Shown here piece by piece: positions 48,001 through 60,000 of a stretch of 60,000 bases of DNA. The stretch is from Acanthaster planci (lineage: Eukaryota; Echinodermata; Asteroidea; Valvatida; Acanthasteridae). The DNA lies in assembly GCF_001949145.1 (NCBI RefSeq), contig NW_019091416.1:2953390-3013389 (forward strand). Direction: 5' to 3'. Position numbers and translations under genes: made by a program. A model generated the notes under the pieces. The model was not told the origin of the DNA. It did no database searches and worked only from the letters and a program-made list of their open reading frames with translations. Each line of letters starts with the position of its first letter. Within the stretch, counting starts at the first letter, position 1.

Positions 48001-49420
48001 AAAAAATATATTTATGGGCCTACAATTTGCAATGCGTCTAGACACTCACTTGTACATGTTTCATATATTGCTTTAGACCAACGACTCTTTTTCTTTTGAT
48101 CATCCAATTATTAATATTTTGTGATAGGCCCTATGTTCACTCCAACACAATTTGGGGGAAGTAAAGGGAAACAAATGATGTGCAGCTTTACTGCTGGTTT
48201 TTTAACACAATGTTCCCACGTTTGCTGATAAACGACTCTGGGTTTCAACTTCAAACGTTGTCCACGGTTCTTTCTTCAACTGCGCCGTATCCCGTCCAAG
48301 GTACTGCTTTTCCACTCACTGATTCAATTGAATACTCACTTTGGCTCACTTGTCCATAAAGCTGACGTCCACGCTCCGATACCGAAAGAGCTCCTCTTTT
48401 ATCCATTAAGCTTCTCTGTCATCGCGAAGGGCTTATAGAGGAGAACAAGACGCAAGGATGAAGGACCGTCTAAAAAAAAAAACCAAACAAACAAAACCAA
48501 AAACCCAAAAAACAACTGACGGGCCACTCCAATCTCTCTCTCGCGTGCGCGCGATGATTCATCCAAGAATGGCAAATTGCGTAAAGCATGAACATAAAGC
48601 AACCTCCGTTCCGAGTTATTCCCTTTGTTCACCCGTGAAAGTCTAGGGGCTTGTTAGTTGGTCAGGCATCGCTGACAGGGTCCACCAGAGTGGGGGGGGG
48701 TGTGAAAAACGGGGGGAGGGAGAGAACGTAAAACAAAAAATACGAGCAGTCGAGATCAGCACTGTGATTGGGCCGTCAGTTGGAAGACATGGACAGCAGA
48801 GATCGATGGGGAAGGCGGGCTGCGTCTATTATCTTCCCTCCATCAAGCCAACCGATTGATGACATTTTGCGTAGCTTGTCGCCGCTTGTCACTTTGCGCT
48901 TCAGAGAACCAGTATTTTTCCCTTTCTCGCACAGAAAGGCACTAGTGTATTTCCAGAGCGAAGAGATTTGTTTTAAAGAGAATTCCTTCGCTGCTTGTAG
49001 TCTCTGCCATGAGAAAACCAGTGAGATTCGTTATGAGCTAAACTCGAATTAGTCGTAAAACGTGCCGTTTAACACCTTGGCATTAAACTAACAGGAAATG
49101 AAACAAACTTATAACAATAGTTGTATGGAACAATCCCGTACACATGCATTTCAGATACGACCATTTTTCATACAACTTTCTTGAATCACGTTTAGATGCA
49201 CTGAACTGAACAAAAGACTGAGAGGTCCGACAAAAGCAGTGTATTATATCACACAACCACTAGAATGATAACCTAACTGCTGAACACAAGTCCTTCCAAT
49301 CTAAGCGTACCGTCCAGCATTCGGTTGAAATCTCTTAAAGAGATCAGCAATTGTGCGTCAAAATTTACCTGTGGGGTAACAAGTCTCATCAAATACGCTG
49401 ACATCTGAGCCTTCAGCTTA

Positions 49421-49440
49421 ACACTGATCAACACTGATCA
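49421..49440. repeat. Exact 10-bp tandem duplication
   Basis: ACACTGATCA occurs twice in a row. A similar exact tandem, CTGTTGGCAT twice, is at 26371-26390. Confidence 0.9.
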
Positions 49441-49667
49441 ATTTCCGGCCTACCCTGTTTGCAGGTCTCTCGGTTGGAGATACATTTTCTGATTGCCCAC
49501 TCAAGAAGCCGCTGATTATAGTCCATTCAACCCATGTTCAATGGCCGTATGTTCGGCCATCATGAATATTTATCAATGCGAATTTGTGCAATGACGTCAT
49601 AACTTATCTCCAGACTCGTAACACAACCAAGGAGGTAATAAATACGCAAGTATACAGTAAAAGGTTA

Positions 49668-49751
49668 TACATGTATTTTAATACAAAATGTATATAAGGT
49701 ATGCAATACATATGTTATATGTGCTACAGTTTTATATAAAAATACATGTAA
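49668..49751. repeat. AT-rich fold-back
   Basis: TACATGTATTTTAATACAAAA at the left faces its near reverse complement (TTTTATATAAAAATACATGTA) at the right. An inner ACATATGTTATATGT hairpin lies between. Low sequence complexity weakens the case for a mobile element. Confidence 0.5.
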
Positions 49752-51984
49752 AATATGCAATATACAAATAAACAGATATGAATAGCGGTCACAGGTTGAC
49801 ATAAGTACGGTGTATTTTACACATATGAATATTTGTATTATTAAGGCCCTACTGACTTCGTTTCAATAATCATGCACCATTTGTGAAGATGACAGTCATT
49901 TTGGACATGAGGATTTGTCAGCAAGGCTATACAGCATTAGTTTCATTTATTGTTAATTTATTAATAAATTGTTTGAAGCATTCACTAGGATACCAATAAC
50001 ACGATAGGGGATGTAAAACTGAAATAAAATTCCCTTTGTTGTGGTTAATTTTACTGACCCCTCAAATGATTGTTTTAATCCTGACAAAAGATGGCGTTAT
50101 GTGTGACGTAGATTTGAGAGCCCACACTAGCAGCAACATTATAGTCAGGCACCCTCTTGATACGTCGGGACCCAAGTGGAACATGGACACTGTACACGCA
50201 AAAAATTCGTGCCCGCGGTATATTCGAACGAATGTACACATTGTGCATGTACATTTTGTCGACTCATAAGATGCCCGTGCTCACGGTAAAAGCATTTGCA
50301 CACGCGGCACGGTCGTACGGGCAATTGCATAACGTAATGGTGTCGTGGCGTACATAAATGGGGCACCATGCGGAAGAAAACACTGTGGCTGAAAAATTTG
50401 CACTGCATAGTTCGGAGCTTGCCTCGGGTTCTGACCAATTGGCTCTGGTTAGCCTGAACTCCGGTGTCCAAATTCGTCTAATTTTCGCTACGGTCGGAAA
50501 GTTAGGCAGGCTTGTCCCATCTTTATAGGTGTATCGGCCTGATCTCTAAAGTAGTCCAAATATTCTACTGAATGTTTAGAACTCGATCCCTGAAGACAAG
50601 CATTAACGCCCTGGCGGCGATGTGTTCTTAAATATACGTTAGAGCTATGCAAATTTTCTGTGTTAATGAGATACCTGCCGGGGACGGGGCTGTTTCGCCC
50701 AAAAGGTTATTTCTTTTCTCCCATTTATTAATCAAAACAACAACTTTTCAATTCCGGATATCGTTTAAAAACGTACAATTTTCAATTAAAACTAATAATA
50801 CGGTAACTACTTTTCGCAAGCCCTTTAAGCTCTTTTGTGCAATCGATGAAGCGCCACATTTCCTTGTCACAATCATCATTTTCTTCGAACCCGCACACAC
50901 CACCACTGTCCACGGGAAATTGTGCATTAAGAACTGTTCCTTGTGTAGCTTTTTCAAGCAATAAATCAAGCTTGCATTGTTGTATGGAGCCTACCACGAT
51001 GCGGAAGAAATCACTTCGAAATTGTCCACGTGTGTAGTACATTGCAGTGTTCAGTGTTGGGATGTTACACTAGGCTGCATGTGCACAAAAAAATCAAATG
51101 ATTTGCGGCAGTCGAACAGTTACTGAGCAGATGACAGAAACTTTAAAGGACAATCAAAAAAAGTCAACCCTGTTGCCTTCGATCGAAGGGAAGTGCCATA
51201 GAAAGTGCATTACCCTCCTCCCCCTGACGTCCGGGTCCCCAGACAACCGACGTCGTTGCAGCGTCTGAACCGAAGCGCACACTTGAAGGTGAGCGGGCCA
51301 GGAGGGTTTTCTGATGAGCAATTACGCGAGAATTGTGATTGGATCTCAGTAAGGTGAGAACTGACATCCAGTATGCCCTCCAATTAGACCACATGCGGGT
51401 CCAAAGAATTTCGAAATCTTTTTTTCGGTGTGCCGCCAGCCGATGTCCAAACATCTTTCAAGTTCATCATTTCTCTTCTGTCTGTTGATCAAAGCTTTTC
51501 TCCGTGCCGAACATACACTGCAAAGGTGCAAACCTGCGGAGTGATATCTCGCAAAAGATAAAGTGGCCATGCGTGTTTTGAATATCGTGAGGGTGACGGA
51601 GCGATACACTGTCAGTGATATGTCCAATGCCTTCTCGGCACACATCGTACACATGAACATTTCGTGATCTACGCAGCGTGCTTCTAAAATCAAAACAACA
51701 AGAAATTCACCCCTAGGTAAAGAGAATATGCACAGATGAAGCATTCAACCCATAAAATTCTATTAGCTTTTTTCGAATATGAAAATATCCTCTGTGTACT
51801 TGATCAGCCCCGTGTTTCAAAACAGTGGGGTTGCAGCATTTGAAATGAAGAGGTAATTGTACCGAAGAGCAATAAAGTGAATGTATTTTGAGAGCACATG
51901 AACAAATATAGGCAATGTAGGTGCATTACGCTTAATACGCACTCAACGGGTTAATACATGCTGCAAACCACCATTCTGACTGCA

Positions 51985-52215
51985 GTGCAATTCGACAACC
52001 ACAATTAGAATCCATTACTGCGGTGGTAGGACGCTCGTGGACAGGTTATACGCGCGCATTACATGCTTCTTCGACCAGTAGTATGTCGTGACTTGCCAAC
52101 TGCACGTGCGCGTCAAACTGAAGCATGAGTGCAGTTGTATCGCAGTTATGGCGTCTAATCAGGTTAGTCTGTACTTTCCAGAATCATGGTTATAACTGCA
52201 AGACTGGCGGTCTAA
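51985..52215 (+). repeat. Dispersed repeat family, copy 2
   Basis: Same blocks in the same order as copy 1 (20268) and copy 3 (44897, reverse): ATTCGACAACC, AATTAGAA, TTACTGCGGTGGTA, GACAGGT..TACGCGCGC, GTGCGCGTCAAACTGAA, TATCGCAGT, GCGTCTAATC, CCAGAAT. It is the copy that links the other two, because it shares blocks with each that they do not share together. Confidence 0.7.
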
Positions 52216-52936
52216 GCGCTTAGATGTCTGTGCTGCTTGGGTATGTAGCTGTACGTATTTCAGAGATTTTCCGCTCCTAAACTACGTTTTAAGCCCAAGT
52301 GCGATCAGTCATATTCATTTTTCAAGGCGCCTGGTGACAGGTTTTGGATTTTGTGGATAAAAAGCAGTGTTTTCGGTTGTATTCCTCTCAGTGGAAAACC
52401 ATGAGAGGGCAATTTAAACAATGAGATGTAGCAGAAACAAAATTATGGAAAAGCTCTCCCCTTGGATGTGCAAACTCTCCAGAGGTCCCGGAAAGTTTTT
52501 TAGAAATTGGTTTTTAAATTTGTTTTTAAATGGAATCGTGAATTCTCTGAAATCGGATCATGGGAATATGGAGGATTGTGGACAAGATCTTATAGCGGAT
52601 TCATTATGCAGGCTGCGATAACAGGGCCCATAGTTCGACGCCTAAGATCCTATTTGGTATTGTTTTACAGGTGATTAGTTTTGGGACGCGCTGGTTTATT
52701 TTCCCGAAGGAATTTAACGTGGTTCATTTGAGAAGTAAATAAATGCGAATTGCTAAATCTACCGGACTAGGAGTGTAATGAAACCACATAGGCCCAACTT
52801 CATCTACGGGATTTCTTTCTCGTGAATAATGAGATTTTTATATAAGTTGTGCCAGTTAATTGTCTGTAAAACAACACAACTTGGTCCCCGGTGGTTACCT
52901 TATTTTCCACTTCGTTCCAATAATAACCAGACTCTG

Positions 52937-53066
<130 letters not shown>

Positions 53067-53583
53067 NNNNNNNNNNNNNNNNNNNNNNNNNNNNNNNNNN
53101 NNNNNNNNNNNNNNNNNNNNNNNNNNNNNNNNNNNNNNNNNNNNNNNNNNNNNNNNNNNNNNNNNNNNNNNNNNNNNNNNNNNNNNNNNNNNNNNNNNNN
53201 NNNNNNNNNNNNNNNNNNNNNNNNNNNNNNNNNNNNNNNNNNNNNNNNNNNNNNNNNNNNNNNNNNNNNNNNNNNNNNNNNNNNNNNNNNNNNNNNNNNN
53301 NNNNNNNNNNNNNNNNNNNNNNNNNNNNNNNNNNNNNNNNNNNNNNNNNNNNNNNNNNNNNNNNNNNNNNNNNNNNNNNNNNNNNNNNNNNNNNNNNNNN
53401 NNNNNNNNNNNNNNNNNNNNNNNNNNNNNNNNNNNNNNNNNNNNNNNNNNNNNNNNNNNNNNNNNNNNNNNNNNNNNNNNNNNNNNNNNNNNNNNNNNNN
53501 NNNNNNNNNNNNNNNNNNNNNNNNNNNNNNNNNNNNNNNNNNNNNNNNNNNNNNNNNNNNNNNNNNNNNNNNNNNNNNNNNNN
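53067..53583. other. Assembly gap (517 N)
   Basis: A run of N follows the microsatellite. The sequence resumes with TTGTTCC, consistent with the end of the same repeat, so the gap may be mostly repeat. Its true size is unknown. Confidence 0.98.
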
Positions 53584-56099
53584 TTGTTCCATCGTTATCT
53601 ATGAAGATCAAAGTTATAGGCTGTAGGCGTTCAGCTTCTATAGCGGTACATTTACCGAGACACGTCTGATTTATAAAACGCATACCTTGGCCAACTTGGT
53701 CTGATTCCCTGCATTCTGACCAAAGTTACCCATGTGGCGAACTTGGTCTGGTTCCCTGCATTCTGACCAAAGTTTAATGTTGAAGGCCCCCTCTTCTGAA
53801 TGCATTATTATTTAAATGGAAGGAATCACCACCTTGCTGTGAGCAAGTCATGGGCATGATGTTAGACATGCATGCTGCTAAATCAGACGTGTTTGGCTGA
53901 GCAAACGTTTGAGACTTACAGCTTGATTTATGTAATTATATCAAGCTATGTAAATACAATCACTTCTGAATGTTTGAGAACCTTGAATTGGCTCTGCTTT
54001 AATAACTATTCCATTCATTTAGTTTAAAATAGAGATTTCTTTTCTTTTTTAAATTTGGAAAATGTGTTTCTTTCATTTGAAAGTACAAGTCTAGAATTCA
54101 GATAGCAACATGCCCGTGAAATGTAAAGCATACAAGCAAACAAACGGCCAATCTAGTCACGTTTGATGCCCAGTCACTGTCTGTAATTTATGTACTAGCG
54201 GCAAGCCCAGTCTGGCAACCCCGTACGAGATCTGTTTTGGAACTTTCACACACTTTCTCAGTCGTTCTCATCATCAACTGCGGCTGTTTACGATAAAAAG
54301 TGCATGTGTGAACTATGTGCTCGCGGCCTAAAATAGGTACAAAGCACGCTTGTGAAATCCAGCGCCGAATCATTTATCAAACCGCACTATTAGTTACAAT
54401 AATAGATATCCAGATCTTTACACCCTAATGGCACCTCTCCTCGTTCCACCCGTTGCAAATTAAGGACCTGTAATTATCTGCCGGCATATTTTCATCTTGT
54501 TTACAAAATCATTATTTTCTCTCGGTGGAGCAGATGGAGTGTTTTTCCCCGACCCTCGAAAAACAGGAAAAGCTACACCCCTAGCACACGATCCATCAGT
54601 CGTGTATGTCAAGGTGATCATTTTCTTGCCGATAACAATTCTTCACTAAGGATTGTTTTCTCTCTATCCTCCTGTCTGCTTCCTAATTTCTCAGTTTCTC
54701 TACTCGTGTGTCCTGTCATGTCGCACACCGTTTGAACCGTGTGACTCCTACAACATCGGTCATCCCGCGAGCCGCGTTTCTGTGCCCTTTCGTCGGGGGT
54801 AATTTGACAGAACCCGGCACCCATTACAGTCTGAGAATAGATTATTTTGGTTGCTAACATTCTTCACAGTAAATCCATCTCTTTTCTTCTAAGCGTGGTA
54901 GATAGTGAGGTTACGACACACAGAAAATATTCGATTAAAGAATGTAATATATTAGGTTTTGTCAACACCACTGATTAAAAGTGCATCTCCAAGTGACGAC
55001 AAAATCTGCACTAGCAGGGTACAATTAGGCAGAAAAAAATACCCGACCCTGGCGAATAAAAATGGGTCCGCGTTATTGATGTTTCGATCCTCGGTCCTCC
55101 GTCATCTCTACTCCTGAGTTGACGGCCGATGATTTGAGGGTGGTCGGCAGGAGGATCCTAGGTTGGGACACTGAACAATTTCTCACTGTCTCCGTGCTAA
55201 ATAGCGCGCAGCGCACTCCAGAAAAACATTCATAACCTCGCCAGTCAATACTGATTCGCCGTTCTTCTTTGCACCCGCGATTTTACTGACCTTTCGCCCT
55301 TTTTTTCTGAGGAACAGACACGTCCTGCTTTTTGAGACTTTCCATCGCCGGTATTTAAAGCAGAATGGTCGAAGCCAAACTTGAGCTGTAATGAAATTAT
55401 GGAGACATCAAATAGCCACCGTGTAACTTTCTAATGTGCCCCTGCACCCGTCTCTACGGTTTTCACTGGCCTTCTTCTCATGTGATGTATTGTAGGACCG
55501 AGGTTTTTAATTTCACTTCATAGAAATGTGTGATTAGTAACCAATAGTGCGTTTCTGGTTACAGCAAATAGCAATTTAATGAGCGTCCCTCGTGGGACGA
55601 TATGCAAACAAGTTCCCGCTTAATTTTCTTGTGAATGCTCCAGCGCGCCGCCGACCGACCGGCCGAGGCTGTATGTGTTTGTGTGTTTGTGCGCGCGCTC
55701 CCCGCTAGAGAACTAATATCAGTTTGTCGCGGCGTGCCAAATATGATGAAGCGAGAACGTCACGGTCCACATCACCCAGATCATTTCGCTCCTCTATTAA
55801 TACTTAATAGCGAATCCTTTTTTCTGTGGTCGGCACTGTACGCGGACTGTGTCGCGACACCGTGATCCCCGGTCGTGCTTCCACGATTTGAGCTCCTCTG
55901 GAGGATCAATCCCCAGCAAATGAAAATGGCGGTCTGAAAGGAAAGAATCAATCCGTCCTCTTGGCAGAGGAGAGAAGCACGGGCCTTACAATAAGGCGAT
56001 GCTGGCAAACACGAGGTTGTGTCAATGACTCAATCCATTGGAGATAAAAGGCTATACGGCTATGGCTGCCCGGAATAGTGCAAAGGCCCCTGGTAAACC
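53584..56099. other. 3' flanking DNA, no gene recognised
   Basis: It contains the 47-base tandem at 53693-53775 and otherwise non-coding DNA. CpG-richer patches occur at 55050-55200 and 55590-55900, with no motif arrangement I can support. Confidence 0.5.
53693..53775. repeat. 47-base tandem duplication, about 1.8 copies
   Basis: AACTTGGTCTGATTCCCTGC with its continuation TTCTGACCAAAGTT is repeated from 53740 with a single A/G change over 36 bases. Each unit begins AACTTGGTC and contains GACCAAAGTT near its end, so each unit is itself an imperfect inverted repeat. Confidence 0.9.
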
Positions 56100-56780
56100 A
56101 GACCAGAAGACGGACGGGGAGGCATTGTCGAGAAGGGACGATCTATAGTGTCCTGTCCACGCATGACTGGTGATAGATTTCAAGATGCGCCTGGTATACG
56201 GTACCGACGCTGCATACCGCGCCGTGAGGCCGGCCGAGCGCAGGGCGCCGCGAATCAGTCTTATTATCCCCGTGTACTCGCTGATATGAGGGGCGCGGTG
56301 TCAACAAGACTGAGCTGGAATCAGCCGCCCTATTATTCCGAACGGACGATAGTAATTAATCAATCAGTCTTGCCCCCGGCCCATGCCTCCCCCCCCCCAT
56401 CTGTCAGGAGAGGGTTAGAGGGGAGAAACCGAAGATACAAACTCGCCACTGTGGCGAAAAATAATGAGAGACTGCTCGTAGACTAAAAAAAAGAGGATGA
56501 AATATGTATTTCATTGATGCACGATGATCACACGTCGAGATGGATTGGTCCGAGGCCCCGGGATTACGAAGACAAATATCATTAGCGCGTTGATAGAAAT
56601 CGGCCGGGTCGGGCACGGCTTGGTGTGTTTGCGGGTCTGCGGCCGGCAGATTCGTCCCTCCGTGGGGATGAGGCGCAAGTCCAGGCCAAGGTAACTGTAG
56701 AAGTAATTGGAAGGAGGCTTTTCCTGTCTTGCTGACCCCCCAATAAATAGGTTCTTCGGGGGCAAAGGCTCCTGGTCACG
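56100..56780. promoter_or_regulatory. Candidate distal downstream enhancer with repeated AATCAGTCTT
   Basis: The 10-mer AATCAGTCTT occurs at 56253-56262 and 56362-56371. Its inverse core AAGACTGA is at 56306-56313, and TATTATCCCC/TATTATTCCG follow the motifs. AGTAATTAATCAATC provides homeodomain cores. CpG-dense sequence surrounds them. No coding similarity is seen. Confidence 0.3.
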
Positions 56781-59030
56781 TGACGCAATATTAAATCTAC
56801 CGGCTTAACTGAGTACGGTGAAAGAAAAAAAACATCCGGGCATATTTGGCCCCACTGTACAGCACTTGCCGATACGGTACCTTTCCAACAAAGCCTTGTC
56901 AGCCTCGTGCATGACATTAGTCATGAAGCAACAAGGACACACACTTATCATGGCAACAAATGATACCTGCGTGGCTGAACGAATGGGTATATGTCCCCAC
57001 ATACTCATGCATTCCCAGATTTATGCCAAAAAGGTGCATTTCTCAATTTGTTTCTTCTTGACCTAGATTTCCATCCACAGTTATTTCTGTGAGTAATGAA
57101 CTCATTAATGTTTGATAAGCCTATAAGACTTGATCCTGCCATGACCTTGGCACGTAATTATTAAAAGCCTTGTTTGTAATAAACCTTGGTAGCTGTGGTT
57201 GAAATTTAAAACTGCGCCTTGTCACGACTCTTCTTCTCCTTTGAGTCACCAGCGCCACCTATCGGTAATGCACACGGGACATAAATAGGCTGGGCATCAT
57301 TCTGTATTCTGCCTTCGCAGTTGAAGCGTCTAAGCGGCGCAGACCGTTCTGCGGACATGTCATGCGATGGTAACGCTTTTCCCCTCTCATTTCTGTTGTG
57401 CGAAATAATGGTCTTTACATGCATAGGCTATGGCCCATTAATTACAAGTTGGTCCAAAATGCGCGATGTAACTCGGAGCGCTGTTTATGCACCGCGGGAA
57501 CGTTTGCGTGGTTTGCTATGACGTACACATGTCAGCCAGCTGCACTTCAAGAATGTATTTAAAAGCCTGACTGCGCAATTTACGTGTCTCGGTGCGCGCA
57601 ATCTAGACATCTTGTACGGAGTTCTTCATCAACATAACAGCGTTTTGGCAAGTAACTTTTAAGTTTAAGTCCGTTATACCTGGCACGTTTTGGTCGGAGT
57701 GCCTAATGAAAGTGTAATTAACGGAATTGAATTGTTTATGGACCTTTCGTCATCAATGGCGATTTTTGAATCGATTACTATACAGTTCTTAATTTAGCTT
57801 TTATAATCCCTAAAGTCTGTTGAGATAAACAAGTTCCCTTGGCTATCAGCTCGGAGTTTTCCTGTAAAATCAACCAGCTAAATAGCTAATTAAAACTTGC
57901 AGAGCATTTAGACTGAAATAAATACAGTGAATTTCAACACAGTCAAATCTATAAAAGTTATTAGCTTCAGTAGTATGTAAAAGCGCTTATTTCGATAAAC
58001 TAACCCATTCGACTCCGTGGAGACGGTACTTGTTTTCGACAGAAGAAAAAGCGGATTTGCATGTAAAAAAATGACTCCTTCAAGATGGTGGGCTTCTGAA
58101 TTCGGCCCTAGAATCAGCAGAACTAGATTTAGCACCACGGCCGTGCGCGCTTCAGTGGATATTGATGTTCCACGCTGTATCTGACATCGAATCCGAGGCA
58201 AACTGGCACCATCGCTGTAGTGTTGACGTGCGTATCCTACATGATGGCGCCCTGTGGAAGGCCAAAGCCTAGACCCCACCCCTTCCCCTTTTCCCTTGGT
58301 TCCCAGTTTTCCCCGTCCCCATTACTTCTAATTTATTATCCTGGGTGAACAGAACTATCGTCCCGAGTTTCAAGTAGCATGGCGTTTTGTCAGTCTGCCT
58401 AAGTTTTAAAGAAAGGTTCAAGATGGCCTGTGAGCTGTGGACCCATGATGAATGTGTTTTTTTTTTTCATTGGGCCTGGTATTAAAGGTATTACAATGCG
58501 CTCAGCGTTTGAAAGTTGGGTGTTGGATTTCTCCTTCTCAACAGTATTATTGCCCTCACTTGCCATAATACTGCTTCCCGTGTTATCATCGTTCCATTCT
58601 TCAAAATACGGCCACAAGGGGACTGAAGGCTTGGGGCCTGACCAAGGCTCTCTGGTGTAATTTTGCTTCCACTGACACCATTGATTGTCTCCATCAACTT
58701 CCGCCGAAGAACATTTCGCACGACACGACTCGTCATTATCATTTGCTCGCAGACAACCACAGAAGAAGGCTTGGAGTCTCATTTTTCCCAAACTTTCTTG
58801 CCAAAAAATACGCTATTTTTGACCAGGATCTATTGAATTACAAACATCGCGTCTTTAAGTTAGCACAACAACGGGGAAAAATGCGAACCTTACTTCAGTT
58901 TTTGTCAATACATTTCACTTTCGACAGTTACAAATATAATGGGTCTAGGGCAGAGACAAAAAGTTAAAAATATTGTTTATTTCACGATTCAAGTCTATTT
59001 GTGGAGAGCAGATTTTTTTTAAACGAAGAC
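56781..59030. other. 3' flanking DNA, no supported feature
   Basis: Non-coding by eye. A 130-codon minus-strand open frame (58399-58791) has five cysteines but no recognisable domain, and is within chance length for this window. A CpG patch at 58130-58270 has no further support. Confidence 0.5.
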
Positions 59031-59860
59031 CAACACGAAATGCCGCTTTAAACTGTCTTGTTGGTGGTTCCCTGGTTGTTCCGACTTTCGCTCCACTTTT
59101 TGGTTGTTGTTCCCAATGGCCGGTCACGCCTCATTTGCCGCCTAAAAGACACCCGCACAGAAGTCGACGCGACTGCCCACTGAGCGACAATGTGACATTG
59201 GGCCGCGAAAGAAAGAGAATAATGCCCCCCAAAAGGACCCCCTCCACAAAAACAGTTTGATTGTTTGGAAACTCGGTACTTGACTCAAAATGGGGGTGCT
59301 CCCGGGTGGTCCGTAGGGGGTCGGGGTGTAATAGAAAAGGGTCTATTGCGAATGAAATGTGCCAGCGGTGTGACGTGTGAGAGGGGAAATTGTGTCGAGC
59401 ACGTAGAAAGGACTTCAAGGCCTGCGGAGATTGGATTTGAACATTTTGGAGAAACATCACACGCAGGCGCGTTATTTTCCATACACGTCTCCCCCTGTTG
59501 CTTCTTAATTGTTTTTGTAATAGGCCATTTCTTTTTCAATCACTGGGACTTTAATGTGCGCTAAACGCATCAAAACAAAACAATTAAGAGGCGGCAGTTA
59601 TGTGGGGTCCGTTGCCCGGCAAGCAGGGAGGTTTTGCAGCTGACCTGCTGCAGAATGTAGACTCCGGTGACCAGTCTCTATTTTGTCGTCTGCAGACAGT
59701 TGGCGGGTGAAAAAGGGAAAAAGGATACCCGCCCATTTATCACACTCGGTTATTAATCTTACTTTGCCGACGTGCGGTAATAGATGAGACGAAACGTCAA
59801 AGAGGTTATGGGGAAGAGAATCCGGCTATAGGCCTCGGCCAGGGAGTCATTTTTTATGAG
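59031..59860. promoter_or_regulatory. Candidate distal regulatory region at the window edge
   Basis: Mixed CpG-rich blocks (59080-59330, 59590-59700, 59750-59850) carry GCAGCTGACCTGCTGCAG (E-box CAGCTG inside an imperfect inverted repeat, about 59637-59654) and TATTAATC-type cores. Composition-based and weak. Confidence 0.2.
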
Positions 59861-59861
59861 G

Positions 59862-59892
59862 TTTTTTTCTTTCTTTCTTTCTTTCTTTTTTC
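59862..59892. repeat. (TTTC)n simple repeat
   Basis: A T-rich run with about six TTTC units. Ordinary simple sequence. Confidence 0.9.
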
Positions 59893-60000
59893 GCTTCTTA
59901 ATGGTACATCCACTGATGTGTCTGCATCATTTTCGCTCGCTAATGGCCAAACACTTTTCACTGAAATCTACAAGTTCTCCTTTGTTTAATCTTCTGTGCA

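Noticed and set aside
48470-48520. A/C-rich run resembling a CRISPR or telomere-like repeat
   Set aside because: Irregular AAAC/AAACC sequence without spacers or fixed period; simple low-complexity DNA.
5690-49599. Four perfect CRE palindromes (5690, 11216, 20543, about 49592)
   Set aside because: They are scattered over 44 kb with no common context, only a few more than chance predicts, so no shared function is claimed.
58399-58791. 130-codon minus-strand open frame with five cysteines
   Set aside because: No recognisable domain and no splice context. At this base composition several frames of this length are expected by chance in 60 kb read in six frames.

Overview
The window is a 60 kb piece of an animal genome that carries one recognisable protein-coding gene: a plus-strand, three-exon homeobox gene of the UNCX / unc-4 family. 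Exon 1 (14033-14285), exon 2 (28796-28965) and exon 3 (39833-40738) join in frame into a predicted protein of 442 residues. Its homeodomain lies at residues 96-155 and is split by an intron between homeodomain positions 46 and 47, as is usual for paired-like genes. The open, CpG-bearing sequence, long introns, dispersed fold-back elements and a scaffold gap (53067-53583) fit an invertebrate. An invertebrate deuterostome (amphioxus, hemichordate or similar) is my best guess, but the sequence does not settle the phylum.

Layout: 1-14032 is 5' flanking DNA with no gene I can support. It contains several CpG-rich islands, a cluster of three ETS-type sites about 2 kb upstream of the start codon, two hairpin/MITE-like elements, and a promoter-proximal CpG-rich stretch. 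Intron 1 (14.5 kb) and intron 2 (10.9 kb) are unusually spacious for a short homeobox gene. They hold islands with dense homeodomain/POU/Hox-Pbx-like motifs that look like enhancers, plus transposon debris. From 40739 to 60000 there is a likely 1.5 kb 3' UTR and then flanking DNA with more candidate regulatory islands, repeats, a (GTT)n microsatellite and the assembly gap. No second gene was recognised.

How it works together: the picture is a developmental transcription-factor gene alone in a regulatory domain. The encoded protein would bind TAAT-type sites through a Q50 homeodomain. It would probably repress transcription through eh1-like motifs (FSIECLL near the C-terminus, a degenerate FSPDGFL near the N-terminus). 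It also carries an OAR-like motif near its C-terminal end, which I do not recall as a standard feature of vertebrate UNCX.

The repeat fraction is varied. There is a three-copy interspersed family (20268, 44897, 51990), three hairpin MITE-like elements (7491, 27802, 31646), a diverged fold-back complex (35230-36045), a back-to-back double palindrome (8681-8756) and a degenerate tRNA-Thr-like sequence (39296). All regulatory-island calls rest on composition and motifs read by eye. Cross-species alignment would be the decisive test and could not be run here.
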